Shown piece after piece: positions 20,301 to 30,059 of a stretch of 64,000 nt of DNA. The DNA is taken from assembly GCA_023014485.1 (NCBI GenBank), contig JAJOZX010000873.1:62001-126000 (forward strand), in the 5' to 3' direction. The stretch comes from Bathynomus jamesi. Taxonomy: Eukaryota; Arthropoda; Malacostraca; Isopoda; Cirolanidae. Position 1 is the first letter of the stretch. The number at the start of each line of letters is the position of its first letter. The notes below the pieces were generated by a model, which made no database searches, was not told the DNA's origin, and saw only the letters and a list, made by a program, of their open reading frames with translations. The translations under genes and the position numbers were made by a program.

Positions 20301-20902
20301 TAAATAAATAAAATGGCTTAGAACATCTTTATTGGATGGTAAAACAATTTTAGATGAACTCATAATATCAGCCTGCAAGCGACCAAGAATAAAGTCATGC
20401 TGTTTTGTAGCTGTTTGACTCATTTTTTATTTATTTTTCAAATAAAGCAGCCTGAAAAGAAACAATAAGAGTAAAAACAATGCTTGTTTATTAAAATTCA
20501 ATGTAAAAAAGGATTTTTAAATTTGGATTATACTCACAATATACTCATAAATAATGTAACTTAAGCACCTTATTTTATATTAATACAATAAGGTGCTCTT
20601 GGACAAAAGAAAATGAAAATTTTCAAAATTACGTAAATTTCTATCTTAATGAACTTTTCTAATAGAACGTTTGATTCTAAATCATTTTTATTCTATAACA
20701 GTTTTCGATAAAGTTGATAGTTTTTTAGATATATGGGGTTTTTAGGAAAAGGGGATGGGCAAAATTTCAAGGGCGGTGGGGGGATTCAAAATTTGTTGGA
20801 TTAGAAAATGCTTGTTAAATTCGTGTTTAGGACATCATTTGGCACAACATTAGACTCCTGGATCTTGACTTTTTGAAAATGACCCAAAAATGGTACACCC
20901 TA
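17397..20902 (-). mobile_element. Long-TIR DNA transposon, copy 2, with 8-bp TSD
   Basis: Element of 3506 bp with ends (C/T)AGGGTGTACCATTTTTGG and inverted repeats of about 300 bp (17397-17690 and 20610-20902). It is flanked by ATACACAC on both sides (17389-17396 and 20903-20910). It holds a decayed transposase on the minus strand. The TSD length and AGGGTG ends fit the hAT superfamily, but TIRs this long are unusual for hAT. The site is partly CA-rich, so the TSD deserves checking against an empty site. Confidence 0.8.
18165..20423 (-). pseudogene. Long-TIR transposon transposase (frameshifted)
   Basis: The protein starts at 20423 (MSQTATKQHDFILGR) and continues through 19846-20082 and 19622-19849 to ADRLNLSIGQRT. 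A frameshift near 19680 leads into the long frame ending at 18796. That frame holds HCLVHWDSKLL (candidate first Asp), VSFDTTASNSGWMKGSC (candidate second Asp), LIWLACHHHVAERVL and PGAMHRARWMA. A frameshift near 18836 leads to 18311-18838 (HYWYLTEEVVPLSF), and another near 18310 to the end (NDTAERGIKLVQDF, stop about 18165). Asp followed by C-x-H-H resembles the hAT core (DNASN, then CxxH), but I cannot name the family. At least three frameshifts make it inactive. Confidence 0.72.
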
Positions 20903-20910
20903 ATACACAC

Positions 20911-21034
20911 ACAAGTTTTCGTATTATGTCTGAATATTATCACATTCATCTTCAAAGGAATAAAAGCCAAAACGCTTACTTTATTAAGTGATCTTCCATT
21001 TAATTAAATATTAAACTATTAAAATCGAATTTAG
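20911..21034. other. Short AT-rich spacer
   Basis: Between the right duplication of the long-TIR element and the LINE 3' end; nothing recognised. Confidence 0.5.
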
Positions 21035-21416
21035 GTTGTTGTTTAGCCGATCAGCCCACCCTGATCGAGCAAGCCGGCGGCACGCAGGTAACCGATCGCC
21101 CTCTCTGAAGTGGACCAGAGGTTCAGCGCACTAGTGATGTAGTGTTGTGTTGTGTTCGTTGTTGTGCTAGAGTGGTACAGTCTGTCATAATGTGTTCAAC
21201 TGTTTGTGGTGTGTCCTGGCACAGGTGGCAGGTGTCGTCTGTGGAGTTGTCTAGTCTGTGTTTATATGTCCGTAAGTTGGGGTGATGTCCACATCGGAAT
21301 CGTGCTAAGTTAACTCGATCCGATCTGCTCAGGCTGATCTCTGACCTGTTAATGGGTGGCGGCTTCGCACCTAGGACCGCATTCGGACCGAGTCGTGTCA
21401 GTGCTTTGTGGGTTAG

Positions 21417-21448
<32 letters not shown>

Positions 21449-22150
21449 TACTGTGTGATGTCTGTGGGGCGTGGTATGGAATGGAGTATTTGGTTATAAT
21501 GTCTCTTTGGTGTTACCTTAATGGTGCGAGGTGTCAGTGGATGATTGTACATGTAGTGGCAAGGGTGTTGTGGGTTAGTTGTCGCTGCTGCGATGAATTG
21601 TGTTCCCCTCATGTCTAAATGTTCCCTAACTTTCAGTATTTCTGTTTCTGTGTGCAGGTGTTCTATTGGTGTTGTTTGAGTGCATCCTGTAATGATACGA
21701 AGTGCGTTGTTTTGTATTGTCTGTAAGGTGTTTATGTGTGTGTGTGTGTGTGTGTGTGTGTGAGATAATGGGTGCCCAGCATGGGCTAGCATAGTCCATA
21801 ACTGAACGAATGTATTATTCGTATATGAGTGATGTTTCCTGCTGGTGTCCAAAGTTTGTGCCTGTCAGTACCCTAAGCGTGTTAAGTCTTGACGTACATT
21901 TGTTTTTAATGTCCTGAATGTGGTTTGCAAAAGATAATGATGTGTTGTGTATGACCCCAAGTATTTTGGTCCTGTGAGTGTGTGGAATGTTAGTGTTGTT
22001 TAGTGTAAGCTGTGGAGTTATCTGGTGTTTTTTTGTGTTGCTTGTAAGGAAGGTGATGGTTGATTTTGTGGGCGCTACTTTGAGTCTATTGTGTGTGAGC
22101 CAGTCTTGTATACGGTTTATGTATGTTTGTAGGTTATTTGTAGCGGTGTC

Positions 22151-22302
22151 GATGTTGTTGTGGGTGGATGTTGTTGTGGGTGGATGTTGTTGTGGGTGGA
22201 TGTTGTTGTGGGTGGATGTTGTTGTGGGTGGATGTTGTTGTGGGTGGATGTTGTTGTGGGTGGATGTTGTTGTGGGTGGATGTTGTTGTGGGTGGATGTT
22301 AG
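22151..22302 (+). repeat. 16-bp minisatellite inside the LINE RT gene
   Basis: The unit GATGTTGTTGTGGGTG is repeated about 9 times with almost no variation. The homologous site in LINE copy 2 (near 57150) has about one unit, so the array grew after insertion. On the minus strand 16 bases per unit rotate all three frames, giving a 16-residue His/Pro/Gln/Thr period and shifting the RT frame. Confidence 0.9.
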
Positions 22303-22728
22303 AGTGATGTCATCTGCATATGATGATGAGGTAAGCTTGTTATCTATGGGTGTTGGAATGTCATGCATGTATAAGTTGAACAGTGTTGGTGAGAGAACAG
22401 AGCCTTGAGGGACCCCGTTCGAAAAAAGCTTGTTTTTGGATGACTTGCCATTAAATGTGACATGTGAGTATCTTCCTGAAAGATAGTTGCTCAGCCACCT
22501 TTTGGTGTTATTGTGCATGTTTGTGTTGAGTATTTTGTTTATGAGAGTGAAGCGTGGGATAACATCAAATGCTTTACTGATGTCTATTGTTGTTAATAGT
22601 GTACGTTGAGCTGGTCGTCTGGAGTTGATGCCATTCATGATGTGCTGCGTGAGGTTAGTGAGTAATGTCGTGGCTGAGTGGAGAGGTCTGAATCCATGTT
22701 GAGTAGGCGATAGTGGTATGTGTGGGTT

Positions 22729-23381
22729 TGTTAAAAAAAGTGGGTAGAAATAACCGCATATATATTTCCAAATAAAATATAAACAAAATAAATATAGAAT
22801 AAAAATAACAACCCTCGTTTCTAACCAACTAGTGAAGTTGGGTTTCCCTAATTAACAAAAAGAAGAAGAAAAAAAGTTTCTGAGACAAAGAAAAACGGAG
22901 CTCTTTGTCGATTCTTGAAAAATTTTGACTGCTGAATCAAGTGGGCTAGTTTTTTCGTAAAAAAATTCTTAGTTCCCCAACTAACCGGGCAACTTAAAGT
23001 CAACCTTTAAACCTCACAACCTTTAAACCTCATTATTAACCACTGCAATTAAACTAAAACCCTGTTTAACTAAATAGTGGCCTACCAGAACTAGGTGTAA
23101 GTAATTTAATTAAAGAAAATAACTAAGGTAAGAGATTAAAACTAGGTACCTAGAAGAAACTCGAACCGGGCTACAACTGCCCTAACTAAATAATTAAATG
23201 GCTGTTATAGCCCCTATTAAAACTTAAAGGCAATATAGCCCTAACTTAACGAGTAAAAACCTCCAAAACCTTAAACCTTTAAAAACAAAAACTTAAGGGC
23301 AATACAGCCTTAATATTACACCTAAATAAAAATAATCTCTCTCAAAAAAAAATAATAAATTTTTCAATAAAATTTTCAATA
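22729..23381. repeat. Solo LTR (653 bp)
   Basis: Foreign sequence starting TGTTAAAAAAAGTGGG and ending TTTTCAATA, flanked by GGGTT at 22724-22728 and 23382-23386. Removing it and one GGGTT restores the sequence seen in LINE copy 2 (GTGTGGGTTGGTGATTTG) apart from one base. A 5-bp duplication and LTR-like ends with no coding content indicate a solo LTR left by LTR-LTR recombination. Its full-length parent is not in the window. Confidence 0.75.
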
Positions 23382-24192
23382 GGGTTCGTGATTTGTAAGA
23401 TGTCTTTCTGTTACTTTGGAAGGTGTGCATAGTAAAGTAATGGGTCTATAGGAAGCTGGTTCTGTTGGATTTTTGTTTGGTTTGAGTAGTGTAATAATTT
23501 TACCTTGTTTCCATATGTCAGGAATAATACAGTGTTGGTATGAATATGTGCTGATATTTGTGAGAGCTAGTATTCCCTGTGGGCCCAAATGTTTAAAGTG
23601 TATGTTAAATATGTTGTCTGGTCCAGTAGCCTTCGAATTCTTAATGTTTTTCATGATCTTGGTAATCTGGTCTGTATTGAAGGGTGTAATGGTCGTGCCG
23701 AGACTGTAGGTTTTCATGTGTCTAGCTGTTTGTCTGTCTGCGTGTTTCTGGTTGTCTCTGTTTAAGTGTCTTATCTTTGCGTAGTGATTAACTAGAATGT
23801 TAGCTTGTTGTGTATATGTTGTGATATTATTTTGGCTGCGACAGATAGCCGCGTGTGAGGTGTGAATGCCGCTGTTAGAGTGGGTAATGCTGTTTATAGT
23901 CTTGTATAGCCTGGATCATATCTGTGGAGTGGTTTAGTGTTGTTATGAATTCCCTAAATGTTTCTGTTTGTTTTTCTTTGAATTTGTTGTTTATTTCTGT
24001 GTTGAGCTGTTCTATATGCTGTTTTATGGTTTGTGTGTGTGGTGTTTGTGTGTTATGTTTGAGGTTGTTACGTTGCCTTATGAGGTGGACTATTTCTCTA
24101 GTGTAATTTGGGTTGTATTTCCTAATGTTGCCCTTGGGTATGTATTTGTTTGCATTATTGATGATCTAATTAAATGTTTTGAGTGTTGTATT

Positions 24193-24417
24193 CAGTGGCG
24201 GCTCGTGACTAAAAATTCTAGGGGTGCTGTCTCTAAGAATGGGTTGAAATAATTACTGAAATAAAAGGATGAGCATTGAGCAATGAATAAAAGTTTCAAA
24301 AGTTATTGAAAAAGTTATTCAGTAAGCTCATCCTTATATTGTTCTTGATTATTTCAATTGTAAAAAAAAATTTAGGGGTGCTGCAGTTCCGCAGTGCCTA
24401 CCGACGAGCCGCCACTG
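24193..24417. mobile_element. 225-bp hAT-type MITE in LINE copy 1
   Basis: The ends CAGTGGCGGCTCGT and ACGAGCCGCCACTG form TIRs, flanked by the perfect 8-bp duplication GTTGTATT (24185-24192 and 24418-24425). Interior inverted repeats include GGATGAGC and GCTCATCC. A relic with the same end lies near 49870. Confidence 0.92.
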
Positions 24418-24525
24418 GTTGTATTGATGTTTATGATGGGTGTGCTGTTTAATGTGGTGAATTGTTCCTCAGTCTGTATTTTGAACTGTTCCCAATCAGC
24501 TTTCTTGTAATTTCTGTAAGTGTGC

Positions 24526-25599
24526 CTAAGGCTGTTGGGGCAGAGTGTAGAATGTGTTGTAATGATGATGGGCAGGTGGTCTGATGACAGTTGTTTTTCT
24601 GTTCTCCAGTGTGTGTGTGTGTGTTGCTAGTGAGGGGGAACAGAACGTTATGTCTGGGGAGGAGTTTGAGTATCCTGCTTGATGTGGTATGTGTGTATGT
24701 TCTTCTGTATTGTTAAGAATGAAGAGGCTGTTTAGTTGTGTGGCTATGTTGGCGCCTCTGGTGTTGCTTTGGTTGTGCAGGTACCAACTAGTGTCTTTGG
24801 CGTTGAAGTCTCCTCCTAAGATGACATTAGTGAGAGAGGCCAGATTGTGTAACTGTGGATTGTAATTGGCTGGCACCTGAGGTGAACTATCTGGTGGGAT
24901 GTAAATGTTGATTAGTGTGGTGTGTTGTTGTTTTGTGCGTGTTTTAATGTTAACTGCCTGTATTTCTATCGTGTTATCTGCTTGGATTGTGTTTGTAATG
25001 TTTTGGGTGGTATCAGTAAAGCTAATGCTTTTACGTATGTAAGTGATGAGTCCACCCCCTTTACCCCTAGTACGATCTTGACGGATCGCCGTGAAGTCAG
25101 GGATGGTGGGTGTTTTGTGTGTGCGTTTTAGTTTTGTTTCTTGTATAAGTGCTATGTGAATGTTTTGTTTGTGTACGAATTTCCTAAGCTGCATTATTTC
25201 GTTTGGGAGGCCATCTACGTTGTACTGTAATATGTTAATATTATACTTCTGTATGTGTTTCATGGTCCTATTGTATCCATATCTTTGTGTATGGTGACAT
25301 GTGTAAGTTGTAGTGGGGCCTGGATTAGTCTTAATGTCGCCGGAGAGTAATAGTAGTCCGGGAGCACGCAATTGCGTCCCGTAAATGAAAAAATAGCACG
25401 CTGAGAATAGGTCCGGCCCCGGGAGCCGATCGGCACTCTGACCGTGCCACGCAACAGGCCGTCGACTGCCAGTCTGTCCAACCGTAGACAGCCCGCTGCA
25501 CGGAGATTTGAGGAAGTTTGGCCACCAGCACGTTGATGTTTCAGTTTGACGTCGCCTCTTCTTCGCGTTGACGTGTCCCGCGCTGGAGGATACAGCCAC
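24526..25599 (-). CDS. LINE copy 1 ORF: 2A-like leader and AP endonuclease (truncated)
   Basis: 357 codons. Residues 1-80 are a basic, low-complexity leader. Residues 81-95 (25315-25359) read GLLLLSGDIKTNPGP, a 2A-like ribosome-skipping motif (consensus D-V/I-E-x-NPGP) with Lys in place of Glu. The endonuclease follows: LQYNVDGL, ALIQETKL, GGDFNAKDTSW and SSPDITFCSP supply the Asn, Glu, Asp and metal-binding residues. The final SDHLP motif is present but out of frame, because a (TG)n run near 24608-24622 shifted the frame. Cleavage would nick target DNA to prime reverse transcription. The leader may be separated from the enzyme by 2A skipping. Confidence 0.85.
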   Translation of the reverse strand: MAVSSSAGHVNAKKRRRQTETSTCWWPNFLKSPCSGLSTVGQTGSRRPVAWHGQSADRLPGPDLFSACYFFIYGTQLRAPGLLLLSGDIKTNPGPTTTYTCHHTQRYGYNRTMKHIQKYNINILQYNVDGLPNEIMQLRKFVHKQNIHIALIQETKLKRTHKTPTIPDFTAIRQDRTRGKGGGLITYIRKSISFTDTTQNITNTIQADNTIEIQAVNIKTRTKQQHTTLINIYIPPDSSPQVPANYNPQLHNLASLTNVILGGDFNAKDTSWYLHNQSNTRGANIATQLNSLFILNNTEEHTHIPHQAGYSNSSPDITFCSPSLATHTHTLENRKTTVIRPPAHHHYNTFYTLPQQP

Positions 25600-25688
25600 T
25601 GTTAGAAGCTTCCTCGTCAGCTGTTAACACTTTTTTCACGTTGTTCTAGCTAACTGGTCAGAGGTTTTTGTAAACAAATCTCAGTTTT

Positions 25689-26556
25689 CTGCTCAAAACG
25701 GCTCTTTCTAATTTTAAAATTGATTATTCAAGGAAGGAAGGAAGATGTTGACTTCTATTTTGTGGCAACAGTTGATGATATTTATGTTACTTTATTGATT
25801 AATGAAAATGATTAGGCTCTTCAAGTTATAAAAGATATAAAACGTATATGCAAACAAAACGTATATGCAAACAGGATGATGATGCTTAGACTACTCCTGG
25901 GCAGTATATGTCACAGCTAGCTGTATATTCTGGTTGCAGTAGGCTGCAGAGAATCTGAACTGCCGAACGTACACCTAGTCCATCCGCATTCCTCCTTTAC
26001 CAAATAGTTGGTAAAAGATACTACTGCTAAATTCAAGTTATAAAGCTTGTAAGCTCTTACTACGATAACTCTTTCCCTTTTCATATTTTTTGACATGTTC
26101 CTTCCCACCATTTTCACAAATTCCCAAGTGTTTTAGGTCCAGTTACAGATGAAAATAAAACAGTCCAGTTATCTGCATAAATCAAATGACTTGTAATCCT
26201 GAAGCCAGTAACACAACCTGTTCATCTCATAACAGATCATCCCCATATGTACTATATCGTATATATGAAATTAATATGGAGATAATATTTTCCTTGTCGA
26301 ACTCCAGTGGAAGCATAAAATATGTGAAGCAGCATTTCTCCATCTGCAAATAAAATAAAATAGGCTTTATTACAATGTGTGAATAGTGCCAACTATTAGA
26401 TGGAACATTTGATTTATGATTATTATATTAGACTTTAGACTAAGTTTACTTCATACCAAAATGGAATGAAAAATTATTCTCCTTTCTTCAAGGAAGTTTA
26501 TACGTGCTTCTGAAAAATATTCAGCAGGAAAGACGACTCAAATTTTTATAATAATT
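25689..26556. other. Unassigned AT-rich DNA
   Basis: No credible gene. A short direct repeat (AAAACGTATATGCAAACA, twice) lies at about 25838-25873. The 66-codon minus ORF at 25917-26117 has no recognisable motif. Confidence 0.4.
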
Positions 26557-27312
26557 CACTAGGGAACAACATTTTTGTTTCTTGAAAACTATTTAGTGTT
26601 TCTTATAGAACTTTTGATGCTGATTCCAAATATGGTTTCAGAAGTTTTCTATCACCCATAGGTTTCGAGAAAATAATATTTCCATTTACTCAGAGTTTTC
26701 CCAAAATATAAGTTAAAATTAAGTGTACTAATTTAATTTTACTTTCTTTTTTTCCCAGGTTAACTATATTTAATAGTATTTTTTGCATTAAAAAAATATA
26801 GCTATTTAAACAAACAGATTTTTAATAAAAAGAAAGAAATTTTTTTCAAGTTTTGCTCAAATTTTAAAATTTTTCATAGTAGAAAAAAAATTGGTTTTTC
26901 ATTCCAAAAAGTTTTCCGTGATTTCAATAATTTTCCCCCAGCATGAATCGAAACTGTATTAATCCCAGAGATACATTTTGCTACGTATGTGGAGAACTGA
27001 CCATAATGGCACAGAGGAAGACGATGACCCCACTCGTGAAGAAGGCTTACGAACTTTATTTTGGATGTAAGGTAGGCGACCAAGACAAATCCTGGGCACC
27101 TCATATCTCATGCATTTCCTGTGCCGTCACTCCTAGGGGTTGGATTAAAGGTACCCGCAAATCTATGCTATTTGCCATACCAATGATTTGGAGAGAGCCC
27201 AAGGATCACCTAACGGATTGCTATTTTTGTATGACTAACGTTTCAGGATTCTCTGCCAAAAATAAACAAAATTCAATACCCAAATCTTGCATCTGCCATG
27301 AGACCAGTACTA

Positions 27313-28235
27313 CAGGGTGGGCGGAAAGTAGCTCCCTATTTTGGATTGGTAAAAAAATACGTATATTATCCATTTATTTCAGAAGAAATAATATGAAAAG
27401 GTAGGCATACATGGTAGGTTTTCTCTGAAATTCAATGTGGGCTCCAACTCTTTCCATCAGCTTCTGGAGCCGCCCAGGAATGGCGTCCACTGACTTTAGC
27501 AGGAACTCCGGCGGGATGGAGGACATGACTTCCCGAATTCGGTCCTCCAGTTCTTCCAATGTCCTCGGTTTGGTGCGGTAGACTTCCTTTACCCACCCCC
27601 AAAGAAAGAAGTCGCACGGTGTCAAGTCGGGGCTCCTGGCTGGCCATTGATGTGGACCACGACGACCCATCCAACGCCCAGGGAAGTGGGCATCCAGCCA
27701 CTCACGGACAACAAGAGCGAAGTGCGGAGGGGCGCCATCTTGCATAAATATCAGATCGTCGATGTTCTCCATGTGCTGACAACCGGCCAGACCTCGTTTC
27801 GCAACATAGCAGGTACCGCTCAGCATTCATGGTGTTGCGCAGAAGGAACGGGCCCACAACCTGATCTGAGGTCATACCACACCACACCGTTACACTGAAC
27901 CGATTCTGCCGTTTTTCAGCGGTAACCGTGCGACTTCTTTCTTTGGGGGTGGGTAAAGGAAGAAGTCTACCGCACCAAACCGAGGACATTGGAAGAACTG
28001 GAGGACCGAATTCGGGAAGTCATGTCCTCCATCCCGCCGGAGTTCCTGCTAAAGTCAGTGGACGCCATTCCTGGGCGGCTCCAGAAGCTGGTGGAAAGAG
28101 TTGGAGCCCACATTGAATTTTAGAGAAAATCTACCATGTATGCCTACCTTTTCATATTATTTCTTCTGAAATAAATGGATAATATACGTATTTTTTTACC
28201 AATCCAAAATAGGGAGCTACTTTCCGCCCACCCTG
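27313..28235 (-). mobile_element. Fold-back mariner with duplicated transposase C-terminus
   Basis: 923 bp flanked by TA, ends CAGGGTGGGCGGAAAGTAGC on both sides. The arms 27313-27621 and 27923-28235 are inverted copies of about 310 bp differing at only a few bases and one 3-base indel. The arms are not just TIRs: each contains the last 60 or so codons of the transposase. It is inserted in the coding part of the CACTA-like gene. Confidence 0.9.
27374..27989 (-). pseudogene. Mariner-like transposase catalytic part in the fold-back element
   Basis: The frame 27702-27989 reads RFSVTVWCGMTSDQVVGPF and MNAERYL. A frameshift moves it to 27374-27826, with FMQDGAPPHFAL (second catalytic Asp), WPARSPDLTPCDFFLWGWVK (third Asp) and a helical C-terminus. 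The first catalytic Asp and the DNA-binding domain are missing. DD-D spacing and the DLTPCDFFLWG motif identify the Tc1/mariner superfamily. Confidence 0.85.
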
Positions 28236-29752
28236 TACATGACGATGATAACCCAATTCCAACTCCCCCAAAGTCATGGACACTGGATGAAGAGTCTGAA
28301 GTTGAACCAATGGAAATTGATGACACTAAAGATACAGACTTTCAGCAACCTGAATCAAATAAACAACGTATGATAACGCAGGTTATGCTGAATGATCTCG
28401 TGAGAGATTTGGACCTTCCGAAAAAGAAAGCGGAATTATTGGGCTCCAGGTTACGTGAATGGAATTTGCTGGCAAAAGATACAAGCATATCGGCGTTCCG
28501 CACTCGCCAAAAAGATCTGATGCAGTATTTCTCCTCGTCAGGTGGTTTATGCTACTGTAATAATGTAAATGGACTGCTGTTAGCTCTCGGTCATGAGCAC
28601 AAATCTGAAGATTGGCGTTTATTTATTGACTCTTCGAAGCTAAGCCTCAAGGTTGTACTACTTCACAATGGAAATAAATACCCTTCCATTCCTGTAGGGC
28701 ACGCTGTCCACATGAAGGAATCTTACGAAAATATGAAACTCATCCTTCAGCAGATTAATTATGACCAGTTTCGTTGATATATATGTGGGGATTTAAAAGT
28801 CGTCGCGCTCTTCTGGGAATGCAGCTCGGTTATACGAAGTTCTGCTGCTTCCTTTGTGAATGGGACAGCAGAGCCAGAGATTCGCATTATTTTGTAAAGG
28901 ATTGGCCACTTCGTCAAAAATGTATCCCAGGACTGAAGAATGTGTCTCATGAACCCTTAGTTGACCCCAAGAAAATATACTTACCGCCACTTCACATCAA
29001 ACTTGGCATCATGAAAAATTTTGTCAAAGCAATGAACAAGGAAGATGAGGCATTCAAATATTTGAAGAAAAGGTTTTCACGACTTAGCGATGCAAAGATA
29101 AAAGAAGGGATCTTTGTTGGTCCCCAAATCAGAGAGCTCATGAAAGATCAAAAGTTTGATGATGCCTTGAGAGGAAAAGAAAAAGTGGCATGGGAGGCCA
29201 TGAAGAATGTTGTCACAAATTTTCTAGGGAACATCAAAGCCTCTAACTATAAAAAAATAGTGCAGGACATGATTGAAGCATATAGGTTATTGGGATGTAA
29301 TATGTCACTAAAAATCCATTTCTTGCACTCCCATTTAGATTTCTTCCCTGAAAACCTCGGCGACGTAAGCGATGAGCATGGAGAAAGGTTCCACCAAGAT
29401 ATAGCTACTATGGAGAAACGCTACCAAGGGAGGTGGGATCCGGCAATGTTAGCTGATTACTGCTGGACATTGATGCGAGAAGCTCCTAATGAAAACTACA
29501 AGAGAAAATCAGTGACAAAGAAGTTTTAAGAAGAATATTTTAAATGCCAATCTGCCACTAATATAATTTTTATGAAGTATTTTTACTAACTTCTATACAC
29601 TTTTTGAATAAATATTAAAATACAAATTTCTCAGTAACCTTGGGTGATAGAGAAATTCTACGGCTATATTCGGAATCAGCGGAAAAAGTCCTATAAGACC
29701 GACCTGTTCACGTCCAAGAAACAAAAAAAAAGTTAAAATTTGTTCCCCAGTG

Positions 29753-30059
29753 ATATAATCATTTTACATGTATTAAAACATTTCAAAAACTTTTAATATT
29801 TTATCAATTTTCCAATGCAATGATAATACTGGAACACTCGTTGGAAATTATTTTATAAATACATACGAGTATGTCATGGGAAAATAACATCTAGAATCCC
29901 ATGCCTGTCTCAAGCCCGTACAAAAGAGGAGAGTATAACCATGACAGGTCTAGCTAGTCAGTGGTTGAATCTTTGTAGCTCGTGAAACTCAAGCAGAGAC
30001 TGGGATAATGGATGGAGCTCATGGATAACGATTGGAAACGGAACTCAACAAGGGATTCA
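29753..30059. other. Spacer and possible LINE 5' UTR
   Basis: AT-rich to about 29890, then a more balanced stretch running without a break into the RTE-like endonuclease, which may be its 5' untranslated region. No frame of its own. Confidence 0.4.

Larger units (their letters stand above)
21349..24184 (-). pseudogene. LINE copy 1 reverse transcriptase
   Basis: Minus-strand RT in several frames. The frame at 23376-23717 has NSKATGPDNI and ASYRPITLL. After the solo LTR, 22117-22638 has TIDISKAFDVIP, GVPQGSVLSPTLF and the catalytic SSYADDITL. The C-terminal part at 21349-21852 reads QTIQNNALRIITGCTQTTPIEHL. Frames are disrupted by the solo LTR, by a 16-bp minisatellite just after YADD and by (GT)n runs. 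The RT would copy LINE RNA at the nicked target. Confidence 0.85.
21035..25688 (-). mobile_element. Jockey-like LINE with 2A-like motif, copy 1
   Basis: Full-length non-LTR retrotransposon on the minus strand. The 5' end (ACTGAGATTTGTTT, about 25688) and the 3' end (GGGCTGATCGGCTAAACAAC, about 21035) agree with copy 2 at 52475-58264. It encodes an AP-type endonuclease and a reverse transcriptase. It is interrupted by a solo LTR (22729-23381) and a hAT MITE (24193-24417), and damaged by microsatellite and minisatellite growth. Placement in the Jockey/I group is inferred from the endonuclease and RT motifs. Confidence 0.88.
26943..29529 (+). pseudogene. CACTA-like transposase, copy i (interrupted)
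   Basis: The N-terminus has a Cys-rich zinc-binding module: FCYVCGEL (about residue 13), HISCISC and TDCYFCMTN. A frameshift near 27265 and the mariner insertion follow. The gene resumes after 28237 with HDDDNPIPTPP, WRLFIDSSKLSLK and YICGDLKVV. A TGA replaces Trp before YICGD and a frameshift follows. The frame 28774-29529 then has FCCFLCEWDSRA, LPPLHIKLGIMK, HFLHSHLDFFPENLG, DEHGERFHQDI and RYQGRWDPAMLADYCW. Candidate catalytic residues are Asp of FIDSS, Asp of CGDLK and Glu of GERFHQD (inference by analogy to RNase H-fold transposases). I know the family only as uncharacterised multi-copy arthropod proteins. Confidence 0.7.
26557..29752 (+). mobile_element. CACTA-like DNA transposon, copy i
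   Basis: Ends CACTAGGGAACAA (left) and, inverted, CACTGGGGAACAA (right), with subterminal similarity over about 150 bp including the motif TGCTGATTCCRAAT. It holds a decayed plus-strand gene and a fold-back mariner (27313-28235). Flanking triplets are ATT and ATA, an imperfect 3-bp duplication. The CACT ends and the TAA duplication of copy ii suggest EnSpm/CACTA (inference). Confidence 0.72.

Noticed and set aside
17397..20902. Classification of the long-TIR family as Mutator-like (MULE), because of long TIRs and an 8-bp duplication
   Set aside because: The protein lacks the MULE motifs I know, and FDTTASNSG then CHHH looks closer to hAT. Left unnamed rather than forced.
21349..21852. Poly-His-Thr ORF segments near the LINE 3' end
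   Set aside because: (CA)n microsatellites inserted in the LINE C-terminus.
22117..22638. His/Pro/Gln/Thr-rich repeat protein
   Set aside because: It is a 16-bp minisatellite read through an RT pseudogene. The repeat has no homologue in the sister LINE copy.
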